A DNA stretch of 32,088 nt from VAXT01 sp035318925 (GTDB lineage Bacteria > Actinomycetota > Thermoleophilia > Gaiellales > Gaiellaceae): the NCBI GenBank assembly GCA_035318925.1, contig DATHDS010000018.1, forward strand, positions 1 through 32,088, read 5' to 3'. Position numbers and translations under genes: made by a program. The notes below the pieces were generated by a model, which ran no database searches, was not told the DNA's origin, and was given only the letters and a program-made list of their open reading frames with translations. How positions within the stretch are numbered: position 1 is the stretch's first letter; every line of letters begins with the position of its first letter. Below are positions 8,134-16,070 of this stretch, piece after piece.

Positions 8134-8532
8134 ATGCGCTTCATCCCGACGAAGTTCCATGCGCCGCTCGACTACATCGTCGGCGCAGCGCTGATCGCCG
8201 CACCGTGGATCTTCCAGTTCTCGGAGCACACCGCCGCGACGATCGTGCCGATCGTGCTGGGCATTGGGCTGATCGCCTACAGCCTGTTTACGAATTACGA
8301 GCTCGGCGTCTGGAAAGTGGCGCCGATGGCCGTGCACAACCTGATCGACATCGCCGCCGGCACACTGCTTGCCGCCTCGCCGTGGATCTTCGGCTTCGCC
8401 GACGAGTCGGCCAACGTGTGGGTGCCTCATCTGGTCGTGGGGCTCGCCGCGATCTTCCTCGGCCTCACCACCGTGCAGCAGGGTGGCTACTCGTACAGCA
8501 AGAGCACCACGCAGACCACTGCTGCCGGCTAA
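8134..8532 (+). CDS. SPW-repeat membrane protein
   Basis: A 132-residue protein with four hydrophobic helices arranged as two repeats. Each repeat holds the family hallmark: AALIAAPWIFQFSE at about residues 15-28 and AASPWIFGFADE in the second half. A short Ser/Thr-rich tail follows. SPW-repeat proteins are small inner-membrane proteins of unknown function. The start at 8134 is well supported by AAAAGGAG (8121-8128). It sits between the DUF2630 and molybdenum-enzyme genes on the same strand, but with its own ribosome site, so a shared transcript is only a possibility. Confidence 0.88.
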   Translation: MRFIPTKFHAPLDYIVGAALIAAPWIFQFSEHTAATIVPIVLGIGLIAYSLFTNYELGVWKVAPMAVHNLIDIAAGTLLAASPWIFGFADESANVWVPHLVVGLAAIFLGLTTVQQGGYSYSKSTTQTTAAG

Positions 8533-8595
8533 CTCGCTCCAGAGCGCGCGGTGGCGAGAGTTAGCCGCGCGCTCACCAAAGCCGTTTCTCCGACC

Positions 8596-8601
8596 GATAG
8601 T
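8596..8601 (+). promoter_or_regulatory. Candidate -10 box for molybdopterin oxidoreductase gene
   Basis: GATAGT matches four of six consensus positions and ends six bases before the GTG at 8608. This favours 8608 over the upstream GTG at 8551 as the start. AAGG lies too close to the GTG for a normal ribosome site. Confidence 0.35.
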
Positions 8602-8607
8602 CAAGGG

Positions 8608-9300
8608 GTGGACGCTCCCGAGGGATATACGCGCGGTGAGGTGCGGCGCTACGGCCGGCAGACGTTTCTGCTCACTACGGCCGCCGGCTTCTCTTCCCTG
8701 TTCTGGGGAAGTGCGGTCTGGAGTCAGGCGTCGAAGATCTTCCTTCCGATCGTGGACGTCCTGGCCCCAGGGCTCATACCGGGTTGGCGGATCTACACCA
8801 TCTCGGGTCACATGCCGACGTTCGACCGTCGTACCTGGCGCCTGCGCATCGACGGGCTGGTCGAGCGGCCGGTTGACCTCACCTACGACCAGCTGCTTGC
8901 GCTTCCGCGAGCCGAGCAGATCTCGGACTTCCACTGCGTCACCGGTTGGTCGGTCGACAACGTCCACTGGGCCGGCGTTCGCTTTCGCGACCTGCTCGAG
9001 GTCGTTCGTCCCACCCGCGAGGTCGGCGCGCTGAAGTTCGTGTCGGCGGAGCGGCCGTACTCCGACTCGCTGACGCTCGACGAGGCGCTGCTCCCGGACG
9101 CGATGCTCGCCTACGAGATGGACGGCAAGCCGCTGACGCAGGCGCATGGTGCGCCGGTCCGGCTCGTGATTCCGGAAATGTACGGCTACAAGGGCGTGAA
9201 GTGGGTCGAGCAGATCGAGCTCGCCGCCGTTGCCGAGACGGGCTACTGGGAGCAGCGCGGCTACGACACGGACGCCTGGATCGGCGACCGGCATGGATAG
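8608..9300 (+). CDS. Membrane-anchored molybdopterin oxidoreductase (sulfite-oxidase fold, YedY/MsrP-like)
   Basis: The 230-residue product contains the oxidoreductase molybdopterin-binding domain. Key features are the segment SGHMPTFDRRTWRLRIDGLV, then DFHCVTGWSVDNVHWAGVRF, whose Cys is the expected molybdenum ligand, and the family ending APVRLVIPEMYGYKGVKWVE. The N-terminus (YGRQTFLLTTAAGFSSLFW) resembles a Tat signal or anchor, but has RQ where twin arginines are expected. It overlaps the b-type cytochrome gene by eight bases, implying that electrons pass between this catalytic subunit and the membrane cytochrome. Substrate is not predictable; a methionine-sulfoxide-reductase-type activity is one option. 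The start is uncertain: GTG 8551 would add 19 residues. Confidence 0.85.
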   Translation: MDAPEGYTRGEVRRYGRQTFLLTTAAGFSSLFWGSAVWSQASKIFLPIVDVLAPGLIPGWRIYTISGHMPTFDRRTWRLRIDGLVERPVDLTYDQLLALPRAEQISDFHCVTGWSVDNVHWAGVRFRDLLEVVRPTREVGALKFVSAERPYSDSLTLDEALLPDAMLAYEMDGKPLTQAHGAPVRLVIPEMYGYKGVKWVEQIELAAVAETGYWEQRGYDTDAWIGDRHG

Positions 9301-9916
9301 CCCCCGCTACGTTCGCCGGTTCTCGAGGACGGAGCGTGCGCTGCACTGGGTGCATGCGTCCGCGTTTTTCGTGCTGCTCGGCTCTGGGCTCGTGCTCTAC
9401 CTGCCGCGCCTGTCCGAGCTGGTCGGAAACCGGCCGGTCGTGAAGGCGGTGCACATCGACACTGCGATCGTCTGGGTGCTCCTGCTTGCGCTCGTCATCC
9501 TCGTCGGGGACCGGCGCGGGCTGCGCAAGACGCTGCGCGAACTGGACAGCTTCGACGCCGACGATCGGCTCTTCCTGAAACGCGTCCCGGCGCCGCAGGG
9601 ACGCTTCAATGCAGGCCAGAAGGTGAATGCGGCTCTGACAGCGGCGTTCGCCGTGCTGTTCGCGGGCTCGGGCTTTCTCCTCTGGTTCGGTGAACGCGAC
9701 GTGCGCTTCCGCTTTGGCAGCACGATCGTCCTGCACGACGGGCTGATGTGGATCTCGCTCGTCTTGCTCGTCGGTCACCTCCACCTGGCCGTGCTCAACC
9801 CCGCGACTCGTCATTCGCTGCGCGGCATGACTCGCGGCTCGGTCAAGACGTCCTGGGCGGCTCGCCACCATCGCAAGTGGCTGACGTCGGACGACGCCGA
9901 GTACACGGATCGCTGA
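9293..9916 (+). CDS. Di-haem b-type cytochrome subunit (formate dehydrogenase gamma / cytochrome b561-like)
   Basis: A 207-residue protein with four predicted membrane helices: about residues 20-38 (SAFFVLLGSGLVLYL), 55-72 (AIVWVLLLALVILVG), 110-128 (ALTAAFAVLFAGSGFLLW) and 145-165 (LMWISLVLLVGHLHLAVLN). Histidines at ERALHWVHAS, AVHIDT, IVLHDG and VGHLHLAV are well placed to ligate two b haems. ATG 9293 overlaps the 3' end of the molybdenum-enzyme gene, so the two probably form one complex linking the quinone pool to the catalytic subunit. It looks more like FdnI/HyaC cytochromes than the YedZ partner usually found with YedY. The C-terminus is basic and probably cytoplasmic. Confidence 0.82.
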   Translation: MDSPRYVRRFSRTERALHWVHASAFFVLLGSGLVLYLPRLSELVGNRPVVKAVHIDTAIVWVLLLALVILVGDRRGLRKTLRELDSFDADDRLFLKRVPAPQGRFNAGQKVNAALTAAFAVLFAGSGFLLWFGERDVRFRFGSTIVLHDGLMWISLVLLVGHLHLAVLNPATRHSLRGMTRGSVKTSWAARHHRKWLTSDDAEYTDR

Positions 9917-9980
9917 CCCCTTCCTGTTTGTAGTCCGCTGCGCTAAGTTGCCTGCGTAGCCGTAGACCGGGGGAGGAGCC

Positions 9981-11234
9981 ATGAGGGAGCGGCGCGCACG
10001 TTTGAGCCTGATCACGGTCGCTGCGTTGGCAGTGGTCGTCCCCGGCGCCGCAGCTGGGCTGGTCGAGCATTCGAGTGCAGGCGGACCTCTTCGCTACAGC
10101 GTGACGCGGGAGCCGAATGGCTCGTACCGCGCCACGCTAGGCAGCGGCGATCGGGTCTCCTCCAGGGTCCCGAGCGCGCTCCCCGGCGCGCACAACGAGA
10201 CGGCGGGGGCTGTCCCGCGCGCCCGGGCGGGCTTCCACAAGCTGCCAACGGCGAACCCGTGGCGGCTGCAGGCCACCCTTCCCAACACGGTGATCAAGGA
10301 CATCTCGTTCGCCAGCCCGAGCGTCGGCTACATCGCCGCGGAGCTGGGCAAGGTCTGGAAGACGACCGACGGCGGCAACCACTGGACCCAGATCATGAAC
10401 CTTGGCTACCCCTACTACTGGTACGGCGTCGACGCGCTCTCGGAGAACGATGTCGTCATCTCCGGGTTCGACAACTCCAACTGGCGGGGGCTTCTTCGGT
10501 GGAGCCACGACGGTGGCCAGACGTGGAGCTCGGACGTGGTGCTCACCACGAGAGGCTGGTCCGTCCGGGCCCGATTCGCGGACGATCAGCACGGGTTGGT
10601 GCTGGACTTGATCAATCTGGACGGACCGTCCGTCGCCCACTACACGACGAACGGCGGGCAGACCGCCGCGGACTGGACCACGGTCGTGCTGGACCCGGCC
10701 GGCGGCTGGTTCGGGAATCAGTTCAGCTTCCTACCCAGCCTCGAGGCGCGGGCCTCGGGGATCACCTACTGCGCGAGCCCCGACGGCGGCCCCACGTGGA
10801 ACTGCCGTTCATCGGTGGACGACGTCTTCGACGGCCCGACGTTCTTCCACGATCACCAGTTCGGATGGGTTGGCGGCGGGAGCATCTCGCCCACGGTCGA
10901 GGGCTGGGTGCACCGCACAGCCGACGGCGGCCAGACCTGGTCGGGCCGGACCCTGGACGGCCCCTGGCCGATCCGAGAGATCCGCTTCGTGACGAGCCAG
11001 CTCGGCTGGGCGGCCGGCGGCAACATCTACTCGGGCGTCGGTGGCCTGTACTTCTCGGCGGACGGCGGACAGACGTGGACTCTCGACCTCGACTCAGGAG
11101 GGGTCGAGCTGGATGCCTGCGACCACCGGGGGCCAAGCCAGGGCCACCCGAGCCTTCAGGTGTGGTGCGCCGGCTACGACAGCTCGTTCGCCGGCAAGGT
11201 GTACACCCTCAAGCTCTCGGCGTCGAGCGGCTGA
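9981..11234 (+). CDS. Secreted Asp-box propeller protein (Ycf48/sortilin-like repeats)
   Basis: A 417-residue protein. GGGGGAGGAG precedes ATG 9981, so the start is clear. The N-terminus (SLITVAALAVVVPGAAAG) is a signal peptide. The mature part carries about six Asp-box motifs: WKTTDGGNHWTQI, SHDGGQTWSSD, TTNGGQTAADWT, SPDGGPTWNCR, RTADGGQTWSG and SADGGQTWTLD, each with the S/T-x-D/N-G-G-x-x-W core, spaced as in a six- or seven-bladed propeller. Late cysteines (LDACDHR, QVWCAGYD) may form a disulfide. Ycf48-type proteins act in complex assembly, whereas others bind glycans or proteins; nothing here points to a specific ligand. The PD40 propeller gene follows after about 70 bases. Confidence 0.85.
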   Translation: MRERRARLSLITVAALAVVVPGAAAGLVEHSSAGGPLRYSVTREPNGSYRATLGSGDRVSSRVPSALPGAHNETAGAVPRARAGFHKLPTANPWRLQATLPNTVIKDISFASPSVGYIAAELGKVWKTTDGGNHWTQIMNLGYPYYWYGVDALSENDVVISGFDNSNWRGLLRWSHDGGQTWSSDVVLTTRGWSVRARFADDQHGLVLDLINLDGPSVAHYTTNGGQTAADWTTVVLDPAGGWFGNQFSFLPSLEARASGITYCASPDGGPTWNCRSSVDDVFDGPTFFHDHQFGWVGGGSISPTVEGWVHRTADGGQTWSGRTLDGPWPIREIRFVTSQLGWAAGGNIYSGVGGLYFSADGGQTWTLDLDSGGVELDACDHRGPSQGHPSLQVWCAGYDSSFAGKVYTLKLSASSG

Positions 11235-11294
11235 GGCCGGTTCGGGCGGAGTAATCGCTTTCGAATTCCGTACGCGGCGTTAACAAGCGGGTCC

Positions 11295-11300
11295 TATGCT
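11295..11300 (+). promoter_or_regulatory. Candidate -10 box for PD40 propeller gene
   Basis: TATGCT is followed by seven bases and then GTG 11308. The in-frame ATG at 11296 overlaps the box, so if the promoter is real, translation must start at 11308. Confidence 0.35.
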
Positions 11301-11307
11301 CTGTGGC

Positions 11308-12981
11308 GTGCTGCGAATCGCCCTCGGTGCAGCTGTTCTCGCCGCGCTCGTCCTGGTCGTGCCGACGGCTGCGCAGGTCGGTAGCGGGAAGATCGCCTTC
11401 ACGAACGACGCCGGCGTCTACACCATCGAGGCGGACGGCACCGGGCTGACGCTCCTGCGTGCGGGGGCCGCCCGGCTCGGCGGCTGGTCTCCAGACGGCT
11501 CGCAAATCGCATTCACGGCCGTCGACCCGGGAGCGGTCAACAAACTACTCATCGTCATGAACGCCGACGGAAGCGGGAAGCACCTGGTGGCGAGCGGGCC
11601 GGAGATCGCGCTTGGTCGTCATCCGTGGTCTCCGGACGGCGCAAGGCTCGCTTGGGGCCCAGTTCCAGTCGAACCAGGCGAGATCTACACGGCGAGCGCG
11701 GCGGGCGGGGACGTCCGTCAACTGACGTTCGAACGACGGCCGAAAGACCCCCCGGAATGGTCGCCAGACGGCTCGGAGCTCGTGTATTCGGAACTTTACA
11801 GCGAGTTGAGTAGCGAGGTCTTCGTGGTCGCTGCGGATGGAATCAGCCCACCGCGACCGCTCGCCCGGAGCCGTTCCGGTTCTAGCCAGCCCACGTGGTC
11901 GCCGAACGGCGGCTCGATTGCCTTCGTCGACGAGGAGGGGATCTACGCTGTTCGCCCTGATGGAACGGACCTCCACAGCATCGTTCCGAGTGGTTATCCC
12001 TTCGATCCCACGTGGTCGCCGGACGGGAGCAAGATCCTGTTCGAGACCTCGAAGAACTCTCGGCAGAACAAATACGGCTTCTTTGGCCGCGAGATCTACG
12101 TGGTCGATGCCGACGGCTCGCATGAGAATCGCCTCACCGACCTCGCCCCGTTCTCCCGATACGACTCGATGCCGACCTGGTCGCCCGACGGGAACCGGAT
12201 CCTGTTCGCGCGCCGTTTCCAAAGTCAAGAGGAATGGACGATGAACCCGGACGGGACCTGTGAAGAGCCTTTTCGCGACTTCCCGATGGACGGCGCTTCC
12301 TGGCAGCCACTTCCGGACGCTCCGCCGCTTCCTGAACGACGCTGCCAGGCGATCGCGGTCGAGACGGCGATCCGCCCCTTCCATCGGTATTCCGCGCTGC
12401 TCACCGTGACGATCGCCAACGACGGGACGGAGCCGCTGACGAATGTCGTGCTCGACACGACGGCGCACAACGACGTGAGCGTGGTTGGGGCCGGGATGGG
12501 CAACCACCCGCAGGCCTGCTCACTCGTGGTGCGTCACATCAGGTGCCGCACAGCGAACCTCGCGCGAGGCGACCGAGTCCAGGTCTTCGTCACGCTCGCG
12601 GCCCGCCGGGTTCGCATTCCGCGCAGCAGCTATCTGCGGCTGAGAACCGCGTTCAACGTGACGACCGACGAGGAGGTTCTACCCACGCCGAGCGAATCCG
12701 GCGAGTTGGTGTTCGAGCTGTCCCACTGCACGACCGGCATGCGGGGAAGCGGCAGGATCGACGGTACACGCTTGGCAGAGCGGATCTGCGGACGGCAAAG
12801 GGCCGACCGAATCCATCCTCAAGAAGGCAAGGACGTCGTCAGCGCAGGCGGGGGCGCGGACGTGGTTTTCGCTGTAGACGGCAAGGTCGACCGCATTTCG
12901 TGCGGCGCGGGCCGCGACACCGTGGTGGCGGATCGCCGCGACCATGTCGCCCGCGACTGCGAGCGGGTCGAGCGCCGTTAG
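11308..12981 (+). CDS. Secreted TolB-like PD40 propeller protein with DUF11-like and RTX-like C-terminus
   Basis: I choose GTG 11308 (557 residues). It begins directly with a clean signal peptide (MLRIALGAAVLAALVLVV, cut near TAAQ) and follows a -10 box; ATG 11296 would add four residues. Six PD40 blades follow, each with a WSPDG-type core (GGWSPDG, HPWSPDG, PEWSPDG, PTWSPNG, PTWSPDG, PTWSPDG), enough for one complete six-bladed TolB-like propeller at about 25-350. A beta-sandwich of DUF11 type then follows (LLTVTIANDGTEPLTNVVLD). The end is a degenerate RTX-like nonapeptide array (GGGADVVFAVDGKVDRISCG, GAGRDTVVADRRD) closing with DCERVERR. Exported; role likely binding or surface structure. 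Other bacteria use similar domains in adhesins. Confidence 0.85.
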   Translation: MLRIALGAAVLAALVLVVPTAAQVGSGKIAFTNDAGVYTIEADGTGLTLLRAGAARLGGWSPDGSQIAFTAVDPGAVNKLLIVMNADGSGKHLVASGPEIALGRHPWSPDGARLAWGPVPVEPGEIYTASAAGGDVRQLTFERRPKDPPEWSPDGSELVYSELYSELSSEVFVVAADGISPPRPLARSRSGSSQPTWSPNGGSIAFVDEEGIYAVRPDGTDLHSIVPSGYPFDPTWSPDGSKILFETSKNSRQNKYGFFGREIYVVDADGSHENRLTDLAPFSRYDSMPTWSPDGNRILFARRFQSQEEWTMNPDGTCEEPFRDFPMDGASWQPLPDAPPLPERRCQAIAVETAIRPFHRYSALLTVTIANDGTEPLTNVVLDTTAHNDVSVVGAGMGNHPQACSLVVRHIRCRTANLARGDRVQVFVTLAARRVRIPRSSYLRLRTAFNVTTDEEVLPTPSESGELVFELSHCTTGMRGSGRIDGTRLAERICGRQRADRIHPQEGKDVVSAGGGADVVFAVDGKVDRISCGAGRDTVVADRRDHVARDCERVERR

Positions 12982-12991
12982 TTTCCGAGCG

Positions 12992-13612
12992 CTACCGCCC
13001 GAGGCGGAACTGGAGATGCGTGACCCCAGGGGAGTCCATCACCCGCGTGGTCTCCAACTCGATCTCCTCCGGGCCCAGCCGGTCGAACAGCGGGATGCCG
13101 TCGCCGAGGAGCATGTGCGCGACGTGAACTTGTAGCTCGTCGAGCAGCCCGGCCTTGATGAATTGCTGAACCGCGTTGGCGCCGCCCGCGACGGCGACGT
13201 CCTTGTCGCCCGCGGCTGCCCGCGCTTGCTCGAGGGCGCTCTCGATGCCGTCGGTGACGAAGGTGAACGTCGTGCCGCCCTGGACTTTCGGCTCCCGAGC
13301 CTCATGCGTCAAGACGAAGACCGGCTTGTGAAAGGGAGGGTCGTCTCCCCACCCGTTCGGGCCGTCGCCGTTCTCGAACATCCGCTTGCCCATGACGAGC
13401 GCGCCGGTTCGTTCGAAGGACTCCTCGACGAGCTTGCCGTCGGATCTCGCCTCGCCGCCTTCGTGGCCGTGGAGCTCGCGCCAGCTCGTCGAGTCGTAGA
13501 GCCACTGGTGGATCCGCTCGCCGCCTTCGCCTAGCGGTTTCTCAATCCCGTCGCCGGGCCCGGCAACGAACCCGTCGAGCGTCATCGTGATATCGGCAAT
13601 GACCTGTCCCAT
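12992..13612 (-). CDS. RibD C-terminal / dihydrofolate-reductase-fold family protein
   Basis: A 206-residue protein beginning MGQVIADITMTLDGFVAGPG, the usual opening of the DHFR-like RibD_C family. Other features are GALVMGKRMFENG, PVFVLTHEAREPKVQGGTTF, DVAVAGGANAVQQFIKAGLLDELQVHV and a final LGDGIPLFDRL. These match the NADPH-binding and substrate loops of the family, which includes riboflavin-pathway reductases and many uncharacterised stand-alone proteins. A true folate or pyrimidine reductase role cannot be claimed. The start ATG 13612 has a good ribosome site (GGAGGT, four bases upstream). The gene lies 16 bases after typA on the same strand and may be co-transcribed with it. Confidence 0.88.
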   Translation of the reverse strand: MGQVIADITMTLDGFVAGPGDGIEKPLGEGGERIHQWLYDSTSWRELHGHEGGEARSDGKLVEESFERTGALVMGKRMFENGDGPNGWGDDPPFHKPVFVLTHEAREPKVQGGTTFTFVTDGIESALEQARAAAGDKDVAVAGGANAVQQFIKAGLLDELQVHVAHMLLGDGIPLFDRLGPEEIELETTRVMDSPGVTHLQFRLGR

Positions 13613-13628
13613 CGCTACCTCCGCTCCT

Positions 13629-15494
13629 CTAGGCCGGCGTCGCGTCCCGCTCGCGCTTGCGGCGCGAGGACATCGACTGGCGCTTCGTCCCCGAGAGCTC
13701 GACCTTCCGCAGGCGGATGCTCTTCGGCGTCACCTCGACGGCCTCGTCGTCCCGGATGAACTCCAGCGCCTGCTCGAGCGACAGCGGACGCGGCGGGATG
13801 AGCCGGACGAGCTCGTCTGCGGTCGAGGAGCGCATGTTCGTCAGCTTCTTCTCCTTGGTCGCGTTCACGTCGAGATCCTCGCCCCGGGCGTTCTCGCCGA
13901 CGACCATGCCCTCGTAGACCTCCACGCGCGGGCCGACGAAGAGCGAGCCGCGCTCCTGAAGCGCAGCGATCGCGAAGCCCGTCGTCTGGCCTCGACGGTC
14001 GGCGACGAGGCTGCCGGTCGGCCGCGTCAGCAGCTCGCCGTGCCACGGCTCCCAGCGGTCGAAGACGTGATGCAGGATCCCGGACCCGCGAGTCTCGGTC
14101 AGGAACTCGGTGCGAAAGCCGATCAGCCCGCGCGCCGGCACGAGGTACTCCATCCGGGCCCAGCCGGTGCCGTGGTTGACCATCTGCTGCATCCGGCCCT
14201 TGCGCAGCGCGAGCATCTGCGTGACGACTCCGATGTACTCCTCCGGGACGTCGATCGAGACGCGTTCCACGGGCTCGTTCTTCTTGTCGTCGATCTCCCG
14301 GGTCAGCACCTCCGGCTTGCCGACCGTGAGCTCGAACCCCTCTCGCCGCATGATCTCGACGAGGACCGCGAGCTGGAGCTCGCCGCGCCCCTGCACCTCC
14401 CAGACGTCGGGGCTCGCCGTGGGCTGTACGCGCAGGGAGACGTTGCCGACGAGCTCACGCTCGAGCCGCTCGATCAGTGCGCTCGCCGTCACCTTGTCGC
14501 CTTCGGTCCCGGAGAGCGGGGACGTGTTGATCCCCAGGGTCATCGCCAGGGACGGCTCGTCGACCGTGCTCACCGGGAGCGGCCGCGGATCGTCGGGGTC
14601 CGCGATCGTCTCGCCGATTGTCACCTCGGCCAGGCCGGCGAGTGCCACGATCTCGCCGGGGCCGGCCTCGTCGGCAGGAACGCGGTCGAGCGCCTCCGTG
14701 ACGTAGAGCTCCGTCACCTGGGCCTTCTCGATCGTCCCGTCCGCCCGGCACCAGGCGACCTGCTCGCCCTTGCGGATCGTCCCGTGCAGGACTCGCAGCA
14801 GGGCGAGGCGGCCCACGTAGGGCGAAGCGTCGAGGTTCGTGACGAGCGCCTGGAGCGGATGGTCCGGGTCGTACGAGGGCGCCGGAACCGTGGCGAGCAG
14901 GGTCTCGATCAGCGGCTGCAGGTCTGGAGCGAGCTCGTCGGCCTCGAAGCCGGCCCGGCCCGCGCGGGCGTTCGCGTAGACGATCGGAAACTCGATCTGC
15001 GCCTCGTCGGCGTCGAGATCGAGGAAGAGCTCGTAGACCTCGTTGACGACCTCCGCGGGGCGGGCGTCCGGCCGGTCGACCTTGTTGACGACCAGGACGA
15101 CCGGGAGTCGCGCCTCGAGCGCCTTCCGCAGGACGAACCGCGTCTGCGGCAGTGGCCCCTCGCTCGCGTCGACGAGGAGCAGCACGCCGTCGACCATCGT
15201 GAGACCGCGCTCGACCTCGCCCCCGAAGTCCGCGTGCCCGGGCGTGTCGATGATGTTCACCTTCGTGTCGCCGATCTGGACCGCCGTGTTCTTGGCGAGG
15301 ATCGTGATGCCCTTTTCGCGCTCGAGGTCCATCGAGTCCATCACGCGGTCGGCTACGTCCTCGTTTGCCCTGAACGAGCCGGACTGCCAGAGCAGGGCAT
15401 CGACGAGCGTCGTCTTCCCGTGGTCGACGTGGGCGACGATCGCGACGTTCCTCAGATCGTCGCGCCGCGCGAGGGTAGGAGAACGCGAAGGCAC
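13629..15494 (-). CDS. typA: Ribosome-associated GTPase TypA/BipA
   Basis: A translational GTPase of 621 residues, the normal length for TypA. The G1 motif is AHVDHGKTTL (about 21-30), switch I REKGITILAKN, G3 DTPGHADFGGEV, and G4 NKVDRPDARP. Domain II, the EF-G-like domain III and the TypA-specific C-terminal region (GRGELQLAVLVEIMRREGFE, LVPARGLIGFRTEFLT, then NATKEKKLTNMRSS) follow in order. TypA binds the ribosome and supports assembly and stress growth. I chose GTG 15494 because TACTCT ends six bases before it, giving a leaderless mRNA. ATG 15527 would add 11 residues and overlap the start codon of the divergent greA gene. Confidence 0.95.
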   Translation of the reverse strand: MPSRSPTLARRDDLRNVAIVAHVDHGKTTLVDALLWQSGSFRANEDVADRVMDSMDLEREKGITILAKNTAVQIGDTKVNIIDTPGHADFGGEVERGLTMVDGVLLLVDASEGPLPQTRFVLRKALEARLPVVLVVNKVDRPDARPAEVVNEVYELFLDLDADEAQIEFPIVYANARAGRAGFEADELAPDLQPLIETLLATVPAPSYDPDHPLQALVTNLDASPYVGRLALLRVLHGTIRKGEQVAWCRADGTIEKAQVTELYVTEALDRVPADEAGPGEIVALAGLAEVTIGETIADPDDPRPLPVSTVDEPSLAMTLGINTSPLSGTEGDKVTASALIERLERELVGNVSLRVQPTASPDVWEVQGRGELQLAVLVEIMRREGFELTVGKPEVLTREIDDKKNEPVERVSIDVPEEYIGVVTQMLALRKGRMQQMVNHGTGWARMEYLVPARGLIGFRTEFLTETRGSGILHHVFDRWEPWHGELLTRPTGSLVADRRGQTTGFAIAALQERGSLFVGPRVEVYEGMVVGENARGEDLDVNATKEKKLTNMRSSTADELVRLIPPRPLSLEQALEFIRDDEAVEVTPKSIRLRKVELSGTKRQSMSSRRKRERDATPA

Positions 15495-15500
15495 GAAGCC

Positions 15501-15519
15501 AGAGTATCGGCGGTACCCT
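15501..15519. promoter_or_regulatory. Overlapping divergent -10 boxes for typA and greA
   Basis: On the minus strand TACTCT (15506-15501) ends six bases before GTG 15494. On the plus strand TACCCT (15514-15519) ends six bases before ATG 15526. Both fit leaderless initiation, and neither gene has a Shine-Dalgarno sequence. The two starts are only 31 bases apart, so each promoter's upstream region lies inside the other gene. Confidence 0.4.
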
Positions 15520-15525
15520 CCAGCC

Positions 15526-15987
15526 ATGCCCAACGAGAAGCCTGAGCCGATGACGGCCAAGCAGAAACACCAGCTCGAGTCGGAGCTCGCACTGCTGGAG
15601 GGCCCTCGCCGCGCCGAAGCCGTCCAGGCGATCGCGACCGCCCGGGACTTCGGCGATCTGTCCGAGAACTTCGAGTACCACGCCGCGAAGAACGAGCAGG
15701 GACTGCTGGAGCACCGGATCAGGACGATCCGCGACCGGCTGCACCGCTCGGTGCTCGTCGACCACGAGCCGTCGGCGAGTGGGGAGGTGGGGATCGGGTC
15801 GACCGTCGAGGTGGAGGACGAGAAGGGTGACCGGATGACGATCGAGATCTCGAGCGTCGGCGGGATCTCGCCCGACTCGCCCCTCGGCAGCGCACTCCTG
15901 GGAGCAAAGGCGGGCGACGAGGTCGACGTCGTGGCCCCAAAGGGATCCTGGAAAGCGCGCGTCGTCGCCATCGGCCCGCTTCCCTGA
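15526..15987 (+). CDS. greA: Transcription elongation factor GreA
   Basis: A 153-residue protein. The N-terminal antiparallel coiled coil (MTAKQKHQLESELALLEGPR onwards) carries the tip motif ARDFGDLSENFEYHAAKNEQ, whose acidic Asp and Glu enter the RNA polymerase secondary channel to stimulate transcript cleavage. The C-terminal FKBP-like domain includes GIGSTVEVEDEKGDRMTIEI and SPDSPLGSALLGAKAGDEVD. Length and motifs agree with GreA rather than GreB. The start ATG 15526 has no ribosome site but is six bases from a TACCCT box. It diverges from typA, an arrangement that could tie translation- and transcription-quality factors to one control region. Confidence 0.92.
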   Translation: MPNEKPEPMTAKQKHQLESELALLEGPRRAEAVQAIATARDFGDLSENFEYHAAKNEQGLLEHRIRTIRDRLHRSVLVDHEPSASGEVGIGSTVEVEDEKGDRMTIEISSVGGISPDSPLGSALLGAKAGDEVDVVAPKGSWKARVVAIGPLP

Positions 15988-16070
15988 CCGGCGAGCCCTC
16001 CCGCCCGGCGGAGCCGGTCACCTGCTTTCGGCTCACTAACTAGGCATCCGAGTGTCGGTCCTAACTCCAT

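Noticed and set aside
7936..9294. 452-aa minus-strand frame opposite SPW and molybdenum-enzyme genes
   Set aside because: Covers three clearly recognised plus-strand genes and has no domain-like features.
13587..15545. 652-aa plus-strand frame opposite typA
   Set aside because: The minus strand encodes TypA with all GTPase motifs; the plus frame is a compositional shadow.
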